64,000 nt of DNA, taken from Algivirga pacifica (GTDB lineage Bacteria; Bacteroidota; Bacteroidia; Cytophagales; Flammeovirgaceae). A program made the position numbers and the translations under genes. The first letter of the stretch is position 1; each line of letters opens with the position of its first letter. Where the stretch lies: positions 62,001 to 126,000 of the forward strand of contig NZ_BAABJX010000065.1 of the NCBI RefSeq assembly GCF_039543525.1. The letters are read 5' to 3'. Positions 30,101 through 37,409 of this stretch are shown here, piece by piece. The notes under the pieces were generated by a model. The model made no database searches, was not told where the DNA came from, and saw nothing but the letters and a program-made list of their open reading frames with translations.

Positions 30101-30523
30101 AATTCTTCCTTTCTTTTCTTCCACTTGCCTAAAGGTCATCCAATAAGGACTGTCCTTATCTTCCATGGCCAACAAGAACTGGTTCATCCCACTATAAGGC
30201 TTTCCTGAAGCAAAATTAACGGGAGGAAGAAAAGGCATATTATCCGCTTTCCATGGCTTTCTCCAGAAGAGTCCTTTCTCCTTAATCTTTTCCAGAATCT
30301 TATTGGATATGATCTCGTAAACATCCTTGGTCTTACCCGACAAGGCCACCAACTCTTCCATAGGAGTCCCAACTACACCATGCGTCCTAATGGCTGCACG
30401 TTGATTCATTCTTGGAATTCCATGCAGCAATGTTTTATAATCTTCTGGCTTTTGTGTTACCTGCTCCTTCTCCTCTGATAGAAATAGATACCCCAATCCT
30501 GCTACCGCCAATAACTCTATCAT
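27101..30523 (-). CDS. Polyvalent protein: N-terminal TM, ArdC-N, zincin metallopeptidase, ParB-like domain
   Basis: I choose the ATG giving MIELLAVAGLGYLFL (1140 residues) after an AGAGCGAGAG purine run, rather than the upstream TTG. Residues 3-16 are a hydrophobic anchor. ArdC N-terminal ssDNA-binding domain about 66-205 (WRKPW, YSGMNQFLL). Zincin peptidase about 225-370 with HELVH (276-280) and downstream Glu in EELVAEVGAAFL. A long helical middle follows, then a ParB-like nuclease/CTPase-type domain about 810-910 with ISGHSRLAAF. A TI-EWN motif occurs twice (about 167 and 400). ArdC-type polyvalent proteins of phages and plasmids are thought to enter with DNA and counter restriction. An N-terminal anchor on such a protein is unusual. 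Confidence 0.82.
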   Translation of the reverse strand: MIELLAVAGLGYLFLSEEKEQVTQKPEDYKTLLHGIPRMNQRAAIRTHGVVGTPMEELVALSGKTKDVYEIISNKILEKIKEKGLFWRKPWKADNMPFLPPVNFASGKPYSGMNQFLLAMEDKDSPYWMTFRQVEEKKGRIREGSKSAMVIYYELIVRDPKGKRMTINEWNRIQAQLKKSTSGREQLKEYSVYPALRYYRVFNAEDIEGIEFPEVKPKATPEGIASARKIIEGMPQRPQIKHGGSRAFYSPSSDYVQMPPYTSFDPEQAYYATLFHELVHSTKDKKRLNQPERGGRKFGDHKYAQEELVAEVGAAFLCGEAGILFKTIDNTAAYVKGWSQALVKDMEDDHKYIFKAISYAQKAADYILNKQKEVVKNTPLELPKQQATSDQYVFVKAPQRGKKYTIKEWNELLKVVGEMVHGKHVLVKELLQESKEAHETWKAMVGEKLYDAIQRQSRTYKPEEVIFRHGGLLYRYLYSALRMESEYMEIKKPRFADKNERTRENFIKVLDEQLKLAFESAKKYIAFFTSKKIHQAKNAQEYVDAVKEHGLHMEHSFMMTQLAIQHSFKIGTNDTYFYEYLSGKRRLVELDEKRVKDQQKEQKRKQKVAGLYKQHAQELFESVGRFFDRKWKPTRTNVIRHFKEDLKQFRYESRQNEDLWLYNGTYTIEENGRSRENPAFFMRMPFFHMDYKKKENVYIDKADQGKQILLMLILYWQCAYQKTSYEDVINKCYAYVNTDKRFWEVVKLLEEKVDIQKRYESVRKETLGAEKEKEIVKKKASSKQASKFLLEDMPLEVISTDTKRFQNRTEDYSKTSKNKIIQAVHEGTFDWAIFDPITVWYDKEKEVYVVISGHSRLAAFKVLSKKNKEFSSIPVKVFKGTEKEAIHMALNSNTLSTKETEFERANYYRNQRKKCEVLNGPAECEKKVIQQVKEQEGKNANKIINLSYLNPKGYMWQTVTMLENSDETNRNIIHTIADWTGEARNLYPQLTNAHESEIARWLIEKGYGTKASQFSNKRKFLERLKKAIDRKTTFGNFEAKEPLNIAFNVGKSSTEEAFDSQYNALKAEVEEAKKILDEKRQRFYQAVQADDISKAKADQMLQQYIDILNVKESKLNKLGVSKNRVMDEGKRQGSLFGVQE

Positions 30524-30558
30524 CTCTCGCTCTTTTAATCCACCTTGAATAGGGTTCA

Positions 30559-30592
30559 AAAAAAGCGGACGGCAAATGCCAACCGCTTTTTT
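30559..30592. terminator. Bidirectional terminator hairpin
   Basis: An A-run plus AAAGCGG pairs with CCGCTTTTTT (30583-30592), with inner GGC-AAAT-GCC pairing. It sits between the lipoprotein gene stop (30662) and the polyvalent start and would end the lysis/virion transcript on the minus strand. The polyvalent-ATPase-fibre genes therefore form a separate unit. Confidence 0.8.
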
Positions 30593-30661
30593 ATTTCACC
30601 CACAACCAACTTTTAGAAATACCATTAATCTGCCCAACACACTTAGAAAATCATAAGAATA

Positions 30662-31213
30662 CTAGGCTACTCCATTAACCCATAAATCAAACAACTCTCC
30701 AGTATCTAAATTGACGCTTACACTCCAGTAATAGCTACATCCATCCATAACCAACGTATAGTCTGTATCGTAAGCGTAATAGTTTCTTTTTTTATCCCAA
30801 TGACAGTTTATATGGATAATTCTTTCTCCCTTCTCATTTTTGAAGGCGACATATTGTCTATAATAATGCTTCAATTTTTTATGGATTATTGGGCAACCAG
30901 AAGCTCCATTCATTGGGACATATTGAGCTGATTCCTTTAACTTATTTCTTAAAATACTTTCCGTTTTTAAAATCTCATCCTGAGAAGGCGTCCAACGATA
31001 AGAAGTCGAATCTACTTCACTAAGAAATAAATAATTATGAGGATATTTCTCTGTATAGATCGTTCCTCTAAAAGCTTCGGACTCAATGCCTATTTTGGTT
31101 TCATCAATTTCTATTAGTTGAGTATTAAGCGGTTGATTAGTCTTACAACTGAATACTATTGTTGTCGCAATCAATAGAATAAGGGGAATTAAAGTTTTTA
31201 TTAGCTTGCTCAT
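30662..31213 (-). CDS. Small lipoprotein of unknown function
   Basis: A 183-residue protein with a lipoprotein signal (IATTIVFSC, lipidated Cys about 23). The mature domain has YPHNYLFLSEVDSTSYRWTPS and a GCPIIHKKLKHYYRQYVAFKNEKGERIIHINCHWD region with two Cys, and looks like a compact periplasmic beta-alpha fold. Not recognised. AT content is higher than in the neighbouring virion genes and it stands just before a terminator, so it may be a later-acquired lysogenic-conversion gene. Confidence 0.6.
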   Translation of the reverse strand: MSKLIKTLIPLILLIATTIVFSCKTNQPLNTQLIEIDETKIGIESEAFRGTIYTEKYPHNYLFLSEVDSTSYRWTPSQDEILKTESILRNKLKESAQYVPMNGASGCPIIHKKLKHYYRQYVAFKNEKGERIIHINCHWDKKRNYYAYDTDYTLVMDGCSYYWSVSVNLDTGELFDLWVNGVA

Positions 31214-31286
31214 AGTATAGTATATTTTGATTTCATCTTAATTTAATCACAAAATCATTCAAATAAACAATCCAGCTGGTATACCT

Positions 31287-31721
31287 CTACGATCGATCCT
31301 TCTTCCGTAGAAAGGATAAATCTATTTTCTCTGTGACCTTTCCAGCAACCTTCTCCACACTTCGCCCAATCACATATCCTCCAATACCAATCTCCAGCAA
31401 CTCCCAAAACTGGTTTTCCAAAGGCACTTGCTCCAGTTGGAAAACAGGTGCCAGGAACTTTGCATAAACCACCACAAAGGCAAACATCAGCATTACAATC
31501 GGTCGCCAGTTTCTCTGCAGGGCATTTCCTTTTGCTTCTGCCAGAATTACCTGAGACTGCATTTCCAATACTTTTTGAAGATTGTCCATGACTAGAATGG
31601 AAATACGCTCCTTGGCCTGACTTTTCTCTTCGTCCGTCGTAACGGTTTCATCAATCACTTGTCCAATACTCTGTACCAATCGATCGGCACTTCCCGACAG
31701 TAACTTCTTTATCCAATCCAT
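31287..31721 (-). CDS. 3TM-type holin (gene-transfer-release family)
   Basis: A 144-residue protein. An amphipathic N-terminus (1-60) is followed by ILAEAKGNALQRNWRPIVMLMFAFVVV, the hallmark of the 3TM holins used by phages and gene transfer agents. Hydrophobic segments lie at about 73-95 and 100-125 and the tail is basic. It would open the inner membrane for the lysozyme encoded 7 nt upstream. Good match in motif and length. Confidence 0.82.
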   Translation of the reverse strand: MDWIKKLLSGSADRLVQSIGQVIDETVTTDEEKSQAKERISILVMDNLQKVLEMQSQVILAEAKGNALQRNWRPIVMLMFAFVVVYAKFLAPVFQLEQVPLENQFWELLEIGIGGYVIGRSVEKVAGKVTEKIDLSFLRKKDRS

Positions 31722-31728
31722 CTTTTTC

Positions 31729-32298
31729 CTAAGCGATATATTCGTAACTCTTTGCCCTTTTCATCCATCCTTTGAGAAATTTCTGATTCTGTCCTCTCTG
31801 GGCTATCCTTTGATAGTATTTCATTCGTGCCTCCTTGAAACACTCAAATAGCATTTCTGCAAAAGCCCTATTGATAGCCCCAATGGTTTTAGGACCTGAA
31901 ATTCCATCCACTGCCAATCCTTCTCCAAAGTCCTCATTCAATACTTTTTGAATCACCTTTACTGCATGGTGTCTGGCGTTGACATAGAAGTCAAATAGCT
32001 GAATTGCCAGCGCTTCATCGTAGATTCTTCCAAAGCCGGGATGATCCCAAAACGCCTTCTTGTAAAAGGCCTGTACCAATTGCTCCAATCGACTATTTCT
32101 GATTCTATAATTCCAAGGGAGTCTACCTCCTTGCTTCTCCTTTTCTGCATCCACTATGGGCCATCCTTCCCAATCCGGATGATAATACCTGGAAACACCC
32201 ATATAGGTTTCCCCTCCAATATCTCCTTCCACATTGGCATAAAACCCTTCGTGTACAATGGTTTTCTTATAGGCCTTCTCAAAACTGCACATGATCAA
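31729..32298 (-). CDS. GH108 N-acetylmuramidase (endolysin)
   Basis: A 189-residue protein. The N-terminal GH108 lysozyme domain has the HEGFYANVEGDIGGETYMGV motif, with catalytic Glu13-region acid. A C-terminal peptidoglycan-binding helical domain follows (GLAVDGISGPKTIGAIN, about 125-185). It cleaves MurNAc-GlcNAc bonds in peptidoglycan for host lysis. No signal peptide, consistent with holin-dependent release. It overlaps the upstream gene by 20 nt. Confidence 0.87.
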   Translation of the reverse strand: MIMCSFEKAYKKTIVHEGFYANVEGDIGGETYMGVSRYYHPDWEGWPIVDAEKEKQGGRLPWNYRIRNSRLEQLVQAFYKKAFWDHPGFGRIYDEALAIQLFDFYVNARHHAVKVIQKVLNEDFGEGLAVDGISGPKTIGAINRAFAEMLFECFKEARMKYYQRIAQRGQNQKFLKGWMKRAKSYEYIA

Positions 32299-32929
32299 AT
32301 TCTGGTTTTAATTGGTTTGTATCACTTTCATTCTCTACTACCGTAAATGCTTCTTCCGAAGCCTCCTTTGTCCGATAATACCTCCATGCCAGGTATCCGG
32401 CTACCAACACGCCCAAGAGTAATACTCCTCCTATCTTTTGCCGCCCACTCTCTGTGAATGCAGTTGTATAACTTACTCCCGGAAAAGTAAAAATGCCTGA
32501 TAACTGTAATCCACCAACTAAATCCTGCTCTGTTACCAGATGACGGTCTTCCATTCGGTTTTCCATTTGAACAATACCTTTTGCCAGTCGAAGAAACACC
32601 TCTTCCTGTTTGGGAAGCATTGTATCTTCCGGAATTCCTACGACACGGGCCACATGCTGTACATAGTTTTCTGTATGGTTTTCATGGGGAGGAGCATAGC
32701 GGTAAACGATTTCTCTAATCGTCCTCAACCCTCGTTTCTCGTAATAAGTATTGAGATTCAGGAACAACGCCCGCAAGCCATGCAGCAAATCCTTGAATTG
32801 CTCAAACCGGGTATCGTTAGGAGAAAGTAATTTCCCTTTCCAGGGAACACTGCTTTGTACGATATTCCCTGGGTTATTATTCCGAATACCTCTTGATTGC
32901 ACCGTACTTGCATTGAGATAGCTTTTCAT
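32279..32929 (-). CDS. Membrane-anchored virion/lysis protein with GIRNNNPGNI motif
   Basis: Start set at 32929, where the ATG shares an A with the preceding stop (TAATG); the longer reading overlaps the previous gene. A 216-residue protein. The N-terminal domain (about 10-125) carries RGIRNNNPGNIV and FEQFKDLLHGLRALFLNLNTYY, the signature of phage proteins annotated as structural protein P5-like and of transglycosylase-related folds. A single TM helix (about 165-185) is followed by a charged tail. It may locally open peptidoglycan during entry or assembly, as membrane-bound lytic proteins do in tailless phages. Confidence 0.65.
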   Translation of the reverse strand: MKSYLNASTVQSRGIRNNNPGNIVQSSVPWKGKLLSPNDTRFEQFKDLLHGLRALFLNLNTYYEKRGLRTIREIVYRYAPPHENHTENYVQHVARVVGIPEDTMLPKQEEVFLRLAKGIVQMENRMEDRHLVTEQDLVGGLQLSGIFTFPGVSYTTAFTESGRQKIGGVLLLGVLVAGYLAWRYYRTKEASEEAFTVVENESDTNQLKPEFDHVQF

Positions 32930-33273
32930 TATCCTTTGCTTGCATACTCCAAAATTACCTTCAATTGTGAACTGCTTAATACCTCTGGAAACTGCAACCT
33001 TCTCAAGGCGGACAACGTACCAGTTCCCACTTTTCCATCCCATGAACCATCAGGTTTTCGAGAGGTCTTGATCAGGATGTTTTTCACCTCTTGGTTTCCG
33101 ATCTTATACAATGCTGCCTGCAACCTCTTTACATGCTCTCCCTGACTACCCAAACGTATTACTGTCTGCTCACCTGTTGCGTTAGACACACTGGAAGGTA
33201 CAACGGCTTTCTTCTTTCCACTTCCCAATAACCAAAGGCCTCCCATGATCAGTCCTATCGTTGTTATATCCAT
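32929..33273 (-). CDS. Small membrane-anchored peptidoglycan-binding-like protein
   Basis: A 114-residue protein with a TM helix at residues 3-18 and a GSGKKK stop-transfer. A domain with LGSQGEHVKRLQAALYKIG and GKVGTGTLSALRRLQ follows, the pattern of PG_binding_1 three-helix domains. The gene overlaps both neighbours by a few bases and is certainly part of the operon. Probably tethers virion or lysis proteins to the cell wall or forms part of an internal membrane complex. Confidence 0.65.
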   Translation of the reverse strand: MDITTIGLIMGGLWLLGSGKKKAVVPSSVSNATGEQTVIRLGSQGEHVKRLQAALYKIGNQEVKNILIKTSRKPDGSWDGKVGTGTLSALRRLQFPEVLSSSQLKVILEYASKG

Positions 33274-34124
33274 GCTTTAAACTTTTCAATCAGCTTTGTA
33301 TTCAATTGCTTTATTTCTCCATTTCTCAGCATACGATCCAATTCCTGACGGTCATAGATTTTCTTTTGATACATAGCCTTCTTATCCAAATAACCTATTC
33401 GTTCCAGCTTTTCAGGATCAAGAAATACCTTTACCATACTTCCTTCCTCCCCGGCATAGACTCCCAGGTAAGTCATATTAGGTACGTACACCTTTTGCTT
33501 CAGGTCCATACCTGAATAAATCGGTGCATCGAAATAAGCCAAGGGATCTGCGATGACAAAGAAGCTACTTACTACCTTTGGAAACTGTTCCTCCTTCTTG
33601 GGAAGTCCTGTGTTACTCACTTTCATCAACGAACTTGTGGGAACAGATACTACCTGAATAAACGCATGGTAGATATCACCTTCCTTGACCAAATCCTCAT
33701 TGAGGTTTCTATTGAACAAGGTTCTGTACTGCCGTTGTACCAACTCAAAGTTCACTTCTGGATCTGCCGCAATCGCTCTAGCCACTTGCATAATCCCTTC
33801 CTCATTCGTTGCCCCATGCTTAAACCACTCCAGCCAATTGACATGTATTCCCGTATGTAATTCAGAAGCATACCTTCCGGCTCTTCCCAAAGGCGTATTA
33901 GTCCCTACCTGATCACTCGCATTGTTCTTCTGAAACTTCTGCCAAAGAAAGTACCCACCTATCAGCATAGCCGCCCACACTACCTTGGACGAATGCCAAG
34001 GTTTTCTCAAGTCTTCCGATACACCACGCTGTACCGATTGTACGGTATCAGAAGAAGCCACTGCCGTCGCCACATTTTTCACGCCTTTTGCCGCACTCCC
34101 GGCTGCCATCCAATAGGGGTTCAT
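33264..34124 (-). CDS. Hypothetical virion-module protein with one TM helix
   Basis: A 286-residue protein. A Gly/Ala/Val-rich N-terminus (AAKGVKNVATAVASS) is followed by a TM segment VVWAAMLIGGYFLWQ (about 49-63) and an alpha/beta domain of about 210 residues. Not recognised. Its N-in hydrophobic build resembles several neighbours, supporting a shared membrane in the assembled particle or at the assembly site. Confidence 0.6.
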   Translation of the reverse strand: MNPYWMAAGSAAKGVKNVATAVASSDTVQSVQRGVSEDLRKPWHSSKVVWAAMLIGGYFLWQKFQKNNASDQVGTNTPLGRAGRYASELHTGIHVNWLEWFKHGATNEEGIMQVARAIAADPEVNFELVQRQYRTLFNRNLNEDLVKEGDIYHAFIQVVSVPTSSLMKVSNTGLPKKEEQFPKVVSSFFVIADPLAYFDAPIYSGMDLKQKVYVPNMTYLGVYAGEEGSMVKVFLDPEKLERIGYLDKKAMYQKKIYDRQELDRMLRNGEIKQLNTKLIEKFKAWI

Positions 34125-34129
34125 TCCTT

Positions 34130-34318
34130 CTACACTAAATGTTTAAACATCTGTATTTTCTTCTCTACTCCCGGCTTGTTAGACTTATCTGCTAATACCT
34201 CCAGGGTAGTTACAGACAAGTTATTGGCCAGTTGCTGAAGGGCTGCCTTCAACTGTAAGACCTCCACACTATTCCTCGTTTTGGTCTTGATGATTATCTC
34301 CGCCATGTTTTCCTGCAA
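34130..34318 (-). CDS. Small helical protein in the virion operon
   Basis: A 62-residue protein, MAEIIIKTKTRNSVEVLQLK onward, with a heptad-like LQLKAALQQLANNLSV segment. It overlaps the upstream coiled-coil gene by 50 nt and ends 5 nt before the next ATG; an internal ATG (MAEII) would shorten the overlap. Position and spacing support a real gene. No function recognised. Confidence 0.5.
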   Translation of the reverse strand: MQENMAEIIIKTKTRNSVEVLQLKAALQQLANNLSVTTLEVLADKSNKPGVEKKIQMFKHLV

Positions 34319-35093
34319 ATTTTTGAATGATGGATGAAAGTAATGCCGGATTCTGGATGAACAACCTTACCAAGGCACCCACCTGAATCACAAACTCTTC
34401 TGGCTGCTCCTCCAAAGCGTCGGCCAATTGCGTCACTCGTTCCCTGTATTGATTAGAAGAAGTACCCTGACCCGCAGAGACAGGAAGACTGGCAGACATA
34501 ATGCCTGCCAATGCTTCGTCCGGTACATTCATCATCCTGCCCAAGGCAATGGAGAATACAGGATTGGAAGAAACCTTTTCAATCAACCCACCAAAACCGT
34601 CCAAACCTCCTCCAGAGGACTCTACCTTCTGCAGCTCAAAATCCTTCATGGACAGTTTTTTCTCCAAGTCAAAGTTCTCCTTCTTCAGACTCATGTTTTC
34701 CCCCTCCAGACTATTGTTTCTGGAAGCCAATGAATCTACATCCCGCTCCAATCGCTTGATGACAAACTGATAATACCGTTCGTTGCTATCCTCCATGGGA
34801 GTCCCCAACCCAGTAGGCTGGTTCTGTTTTATGCTATTTACTTCACTGACCTTTACCGGGTCCGGTGTGTTGTTCAGTACAATTGCATTTCCCCTAAGGT
34901 GCCTTCTCTGTACATACACCAGGTTCTGATCAAAACGCAAGGCAACAGATTTGATCTCTTCCTCATTTTTCTCGGGAACATCAGACGGGCGAATCTTCTC
35001 CCGCACACGGGTGAGCTTCCCATCCATTTCCACCAAAATGTCGTACTGGTATTTCTCTCCGGCAAGAACGGAAGAGATCTGTTCTAAATTCAT
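34269..35093 (-). CDS. Coiled-coil protein, possible scaffold or internal virion protein
   Basis: A 274-residue protein. A beta-rich N-terminal domain (1-95) is followed by a coiled coil (about 108-155, with SLASRNNSLEGENMSLKKEN heptads), a Gly-rich hinge and a helical C-terminal domain with VTQLADALEEQPEEFVIQVG. No TM. The acidic C-terminus (HGGDNHQDQNEE) contrasts with the very basic product of the gene immediately upstream, whose stop overlaps this start. A scaffolding or adaptor role is an inference from shape and position only. Confidence 0.55.
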   Translation of the reverse strand: MNLEQISSVLAGEKYQYDILVEMDGKLTRVREKIRPSDVPEKNEEEIKSVALRFDQNLVYVQRRHLRGNAIVLNNTPDPVKVSEVNSIKQNQPTGLGTPMEDSNERYYQFVIKRLERDVDSLASRNNSLEGENMSLKKENFDLEKKLSMKDFELQKVESSGGGLDGFGGLIEKVSSNPVFSIALGRMMNVPDEALAGIMSASLPVSAGQGTSSNQYRERVTQLADALEEQPEEFVIQVGALVRLFIQNPALLSSIIQKFAGKHGGDNHQDQNEE

Positions 35094-36166
35094 GATGCCT
35101 TACTTTGAATCTGTTTCACTGGTTTTGCTGCTGTCATAAGACGGCTTCCTTCTTCTTTCTCTTGGGCCTGTTTATAAAGTGTAATCAATTGCTGCAATAC
35201 ACTCAAGGCGACACGCTGTTTAAGATAAGCTTGTCGAATTGCATGCTTAGCCTCCAGCATCTTTTGCATCGCTTCTCCCTGATCAATACCAGAAAGATCC
35301 TGTAAATAGCGATGTACCTGCCTCTTCATATACCGGATATCCCGCTCGTTTTGCATCACTACTTTTACCAGACGAATCATGGCTCCTTTCAGCTCCCGCT
35401 TTGTGATATACCTGGAGGGAGAGCGTCCACGAACCTTTCTTCTCGTCTTTCCTGACAACGCCTGGTATTTCTTGAGATAGAAACGATATTTCTTCAACCA
35501 AACTGCCTTACGCTTTTTATTCCTTTCCCTTTTGTAGCGATGCAGGTAAGCCTTATAGTTGTCTTGATAAAGCACCCTCAATGATCGCTTGTAAAGTGCT
35601 GCATACTGTTTGTACCGCTTTTGCCACATTCGTTTCCTCTTGGCATTGCGCTCCTTTTTATAGCGCTGCAAGTACGTTCGATACAAGCGCTGGTAAGAGA
35701 ACCGCATGACCTTGATATAACGCCTTTGGTATTCCTGGTACTTCTTCTTCCATACCCCTTTGCGTTTGGCATTTTTCTCTTTTCGATACCGGGACAAATA
35801 CGCTTTGTACGTATCCTGATAGAAATACTCCAAAGACTTGCGATACTTGTTCAAGTAGTCTGTATAACGCTTGCGCCAGACTGTCTTCCGCTTGCTGTTT
35901 TTCTCTTTTCTGAACCTGCCCAGATAACGCTGGTAAGCTTTCTGAAAAGCACTTCGCATGCTTTTGAAATACCTGCGATAATAAAGCAAATAGCGTTTAC
36001 GCCAAACCGCTTTTTTCTTGGCATTTCGCTCTCGCTTAAACCTGCTCAAATAAGTTTTATACAGCTTTAGCCACTTATTTCCTCCTTTCTTCTGAGGCCT
36101 CTTCCTTGCCGGTCTCGGTTCCTTGAAGATCTGCTGGAACCTCTGCAATAGTGTCTTTTGTGCCAT
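35090..36166 (-). CDS. Highly basic protein with tandem 42-residue Lys/Arg/Tyr repeats
   Basis: A 358-residue protein. Residues 36-240 are four full 42-residue repeats and a partial fifth. The consensus is Y..YL.R[FY][KR][KR]E[KR]N.K[RK]K..W.K[RK]Y followed by a second Tyr/Arg-rich helix. About 40 percent of the repeat is Lys/Arg, with regular Tyr and one invariant Trp per repeat. The C-terminus (245-358) is helical and less basic. Such composition suggests binding of nucleic acid along its length, as a genome-condensing or core protein. It overlaps the small TM gene upstream by 92 nt; no better start exists. No family recognised. Confidence 0.7.
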   Translation of the reverse strand: MAQKTLLQRFQQIFKEPRPARKRPQKKGGNKWLKLYKTYLSRFKRERNAKKKAVWRKRYLLYYRRYFKSMRSAFQKAYQRYLGRFRKEKNSKRKTVWRKRYTDYLNKYRKSLEYFYQDTYKAYLSRYRKEKNAKRKGVWKKKYQEYQRRYIKVMRFSYQRLYRTYLQRYKKERNAKRKRMWQKRYKQYAALYKRSLRVLYQDNYKAYLHRYKRERNKKRKAVWLKKYRFYLKKYQALSGKTRRKVRGRSPSRYITKRELKGAMIRLVKVVMQNERDIRYMKRQVHRYLQDLSGIDQGEAMQKMLEAKHAIRQAYLKQRVALSVLQQLITLYKQAQEKEEGSRLMTAAKPVKQIQSKAS

Positions 36167-36344
36167 TTTGATAAATGTCTAAAATTTCTTTTCTCAACCG
36201 AAGTAGCATCCATGCCAAGGACAACAATGAAGTACTCACCACATATACCGTATTCAGGTCAATGTCCATGATCAACTTCAAGACCGTCGTTTGCAAGGAC
36301 ATGCCTGTTGCTACAATCCCCACTTTCTCAAATAACTCTTTCAT
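36075..36344 (-). CDS. Small membrane protein
   Basis: An 89-residue protein with hydrophobic stretches at about 8-28 (VGIVATGMSLQTTVLKLIM) and 33-50 (VYVVSTSLLSLAWMLL), a basic stop (RLRKE) and an acidic tail. Could be a second holin-like or virion membrane protein. Its 3' end overlaps the basic-repeat gene and its ATG lies 12 nt after the preceding small ORF. Confidence 0.6.
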   Translation of the reverse strand: MKELFEKVGIVATGMSLQTTVLKLIMDIDLNTVYVVSTSLLSLAWMLLRLRKEILDIYQNGTKDTIAEVPADLQGTETGKEEASEERRK

Positions 36345-36356
36345 TCGTTTCCTTTC

Positions 36357-36524
36357 TTACAAAAGGACAAAGGGAAACTGATAAGGAAAACCATGGGAAG
36401 GCAAGGCCACCACAATCTCCACTGGAGATAACTCCTCTACTTCCAATCCTTTTTCCTGTCCCACTGTGACAGGTCCTAATGAACCTTCCACCTCCCGCAT
36501 GACATAATACATTCCTAACTGCAT
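36357..36524 (-). CDS. 55-residue protein in the virion operon
   Basis: ATG at 36524, stop at 36357. It begins MQLGMYYVMREVEGSLGPVT and ends FPYQFPFVLL. The ATG overlaps the end of the upstream 117-residue gene by 10 nt and the stop is 12 nt before the next ATG, a typical compact phage-operon fit. The sequence is strand-rich (VEIVVALP). Too short to classify. Confidence 0.5.
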   Translation of the reverse strand: MQLGMYYVMREVEGSLGPVTVGQEKGLEVEELSPVEIVVALPSHGFPYQFPFVLL

Positions 36525-36868
36525 CCCTTCTCCTTGATTTGCTTTTGAATCTCCAGCAACATCTTATTGATCACATCAAATTGACTGGTCTGTTGTCCTA
36601 CAACCACATGCTTAACCACCTCAATAAACCCTTGATCTGCATTCTCAAAATTGACAAAAAGGTCTCCCTGAAAAGCACTTCCCGAAGGCAAGGTATGGGC
36701 AAAGCTCTTTCCGGCTTCTATGGTATAGATAATGGAACCCGTATCGGCATACCCCAGGTAAGCATTGGTATTTCCTTTATTACTAACGATGAATCCTATA
36801 CAATTATCAACCTTAAAAGTATTGCCTCCTTCCACAAGGTTATCCTTCTCAATCCTGATCACCTGCAT
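36515..36868 (-). CDS. Small beta-rich protein, candidate minor capsid/vertex protein
   Basis: A 117-residue protein. Eight or so predicted strands (GFIVSNKGNTNAYLGYAD, SIIYTIEAGKSFAH, GDLFVNFENADQGFIEVVKHVVV) are followed by a C-terminal helix. Size and strand count fit a single jelly roll, the fold of tailless-phage capsid and penton subunits, but I see no sequence signature. It lies in the same operon segment as the two other capsid candidates. Confidence 0.5.
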   Translation of the reverse strand: MQVIRIEKDNLVEGGNTFKVDNCIGFIVSNKGNTNAYLGYADTGSIIYTIEAGKSFAHTLPSGSAFQGDLFVNFENADQGFIEVVKHVVVGQQTSQFDVINKMLLEIQKQIKEKGCS

Positions 36869-36932
36869 GTTGCTATTTCCTTTTAATTACCATTACTGAA
36901 TACCGATACCTCTGACCATAATCAATCAGTCC

Positions 36933-36953
36933 GGACACGCTGGTAGCGTGTCC
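36933..36953. repeat. REP-like hairpin between capsid candidates
   Basis: GGACACGCT (36933-36941), loop GGT, AGCGTGTCC (36945-36953), followed by CTACGGG. A perfect 9-bp stem in the 148-bp gap between the 117- and 128-residue genes. It resembles chromosomal palindromic repeats of the same word style as 311-436. It may tune expression of the genes downstream by processing or attenuation. Confidence 0.55.
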
Positions 36954-37016
36954 CTACGGGATTTCTACCTCTGAATGATTATAGTGAAAAACCGATACTA
37001 TATCCCAAAGCTATGG

Positions 37017-37403
37017 TTAACTGCATTTACGATCCCTTTCCATCAGGAAGATCAAATCATATTCCACCACTGCCGTAATCGCCGCTGTAAACTCTGTCCT
37101 GACTTTCACCACATGACCTCTTCCTGTAATCAGCAAAGGAGCAAAACGGTTCGCCTGTTGCAATCCAGCAGTAGGGTCAGACATCAGTGCCTTGAAAGGA
37201 ATATTCTGCACATAATCCTGACTATTGTCTGCAATTCCCACCCGAAAGAAATCATTGGCTCCTGAAGTAGCGATGGGGTAGAATGCCACTCCCACACAAT
37301 GATCATAGGCGTTGGACAAGGAAACCTCCTTATGAAGTGTGCCGACCGGCGTACCGGACGGATACTTCACATTCACCACCTGATAATAATACTCCTTCTT
37401 CAT
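37017..37403 (-). CDS. Small beta-rich protein, candidate capsid subunit
   Basis: A 128-residue protein. The strand pattern YYYQVVNVKYPSG, VGVAFYPIA, FFRVGIADN, HVVKVRTEFTA, AVVEYDLIFLME suggests a beta sandwich, with no helix-rich domain and no TM. It ends 7 nt after the 209-residue candidate major capsid gene begins its downstream gap, so the pair are neighbours as in two-subunit jelly-roll capsids. Inference only. Confidence 0.45.
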   Translation of the reverse strand: MKKEYYYQVVNVKYPSGTPVGTLHKEVSLSNAYDHCVGVAFYPIATSGANDFFRVGIADNSQDYVQNIPFKALMSDPTAGLQQANRFAPLLITGRGHVVKVRTEFTAAITAVVEYDLIFLMERDRKCS

Positions 37404-37409
37404 CCGCTA

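Noticed and set aside
30523..30559. TTG start for the polyvalent protein
   Set aside because: It would begin inside the terminator hairpin; the ATG at 30523 has a purine-rich site just upstream.
35621..36070. Plus-strand 149-residue hydrophobic ORF
   Set aside because: Antisense of the basic repeat protein; hydrophobicity is the expected mirror of Lys/Arg codons.
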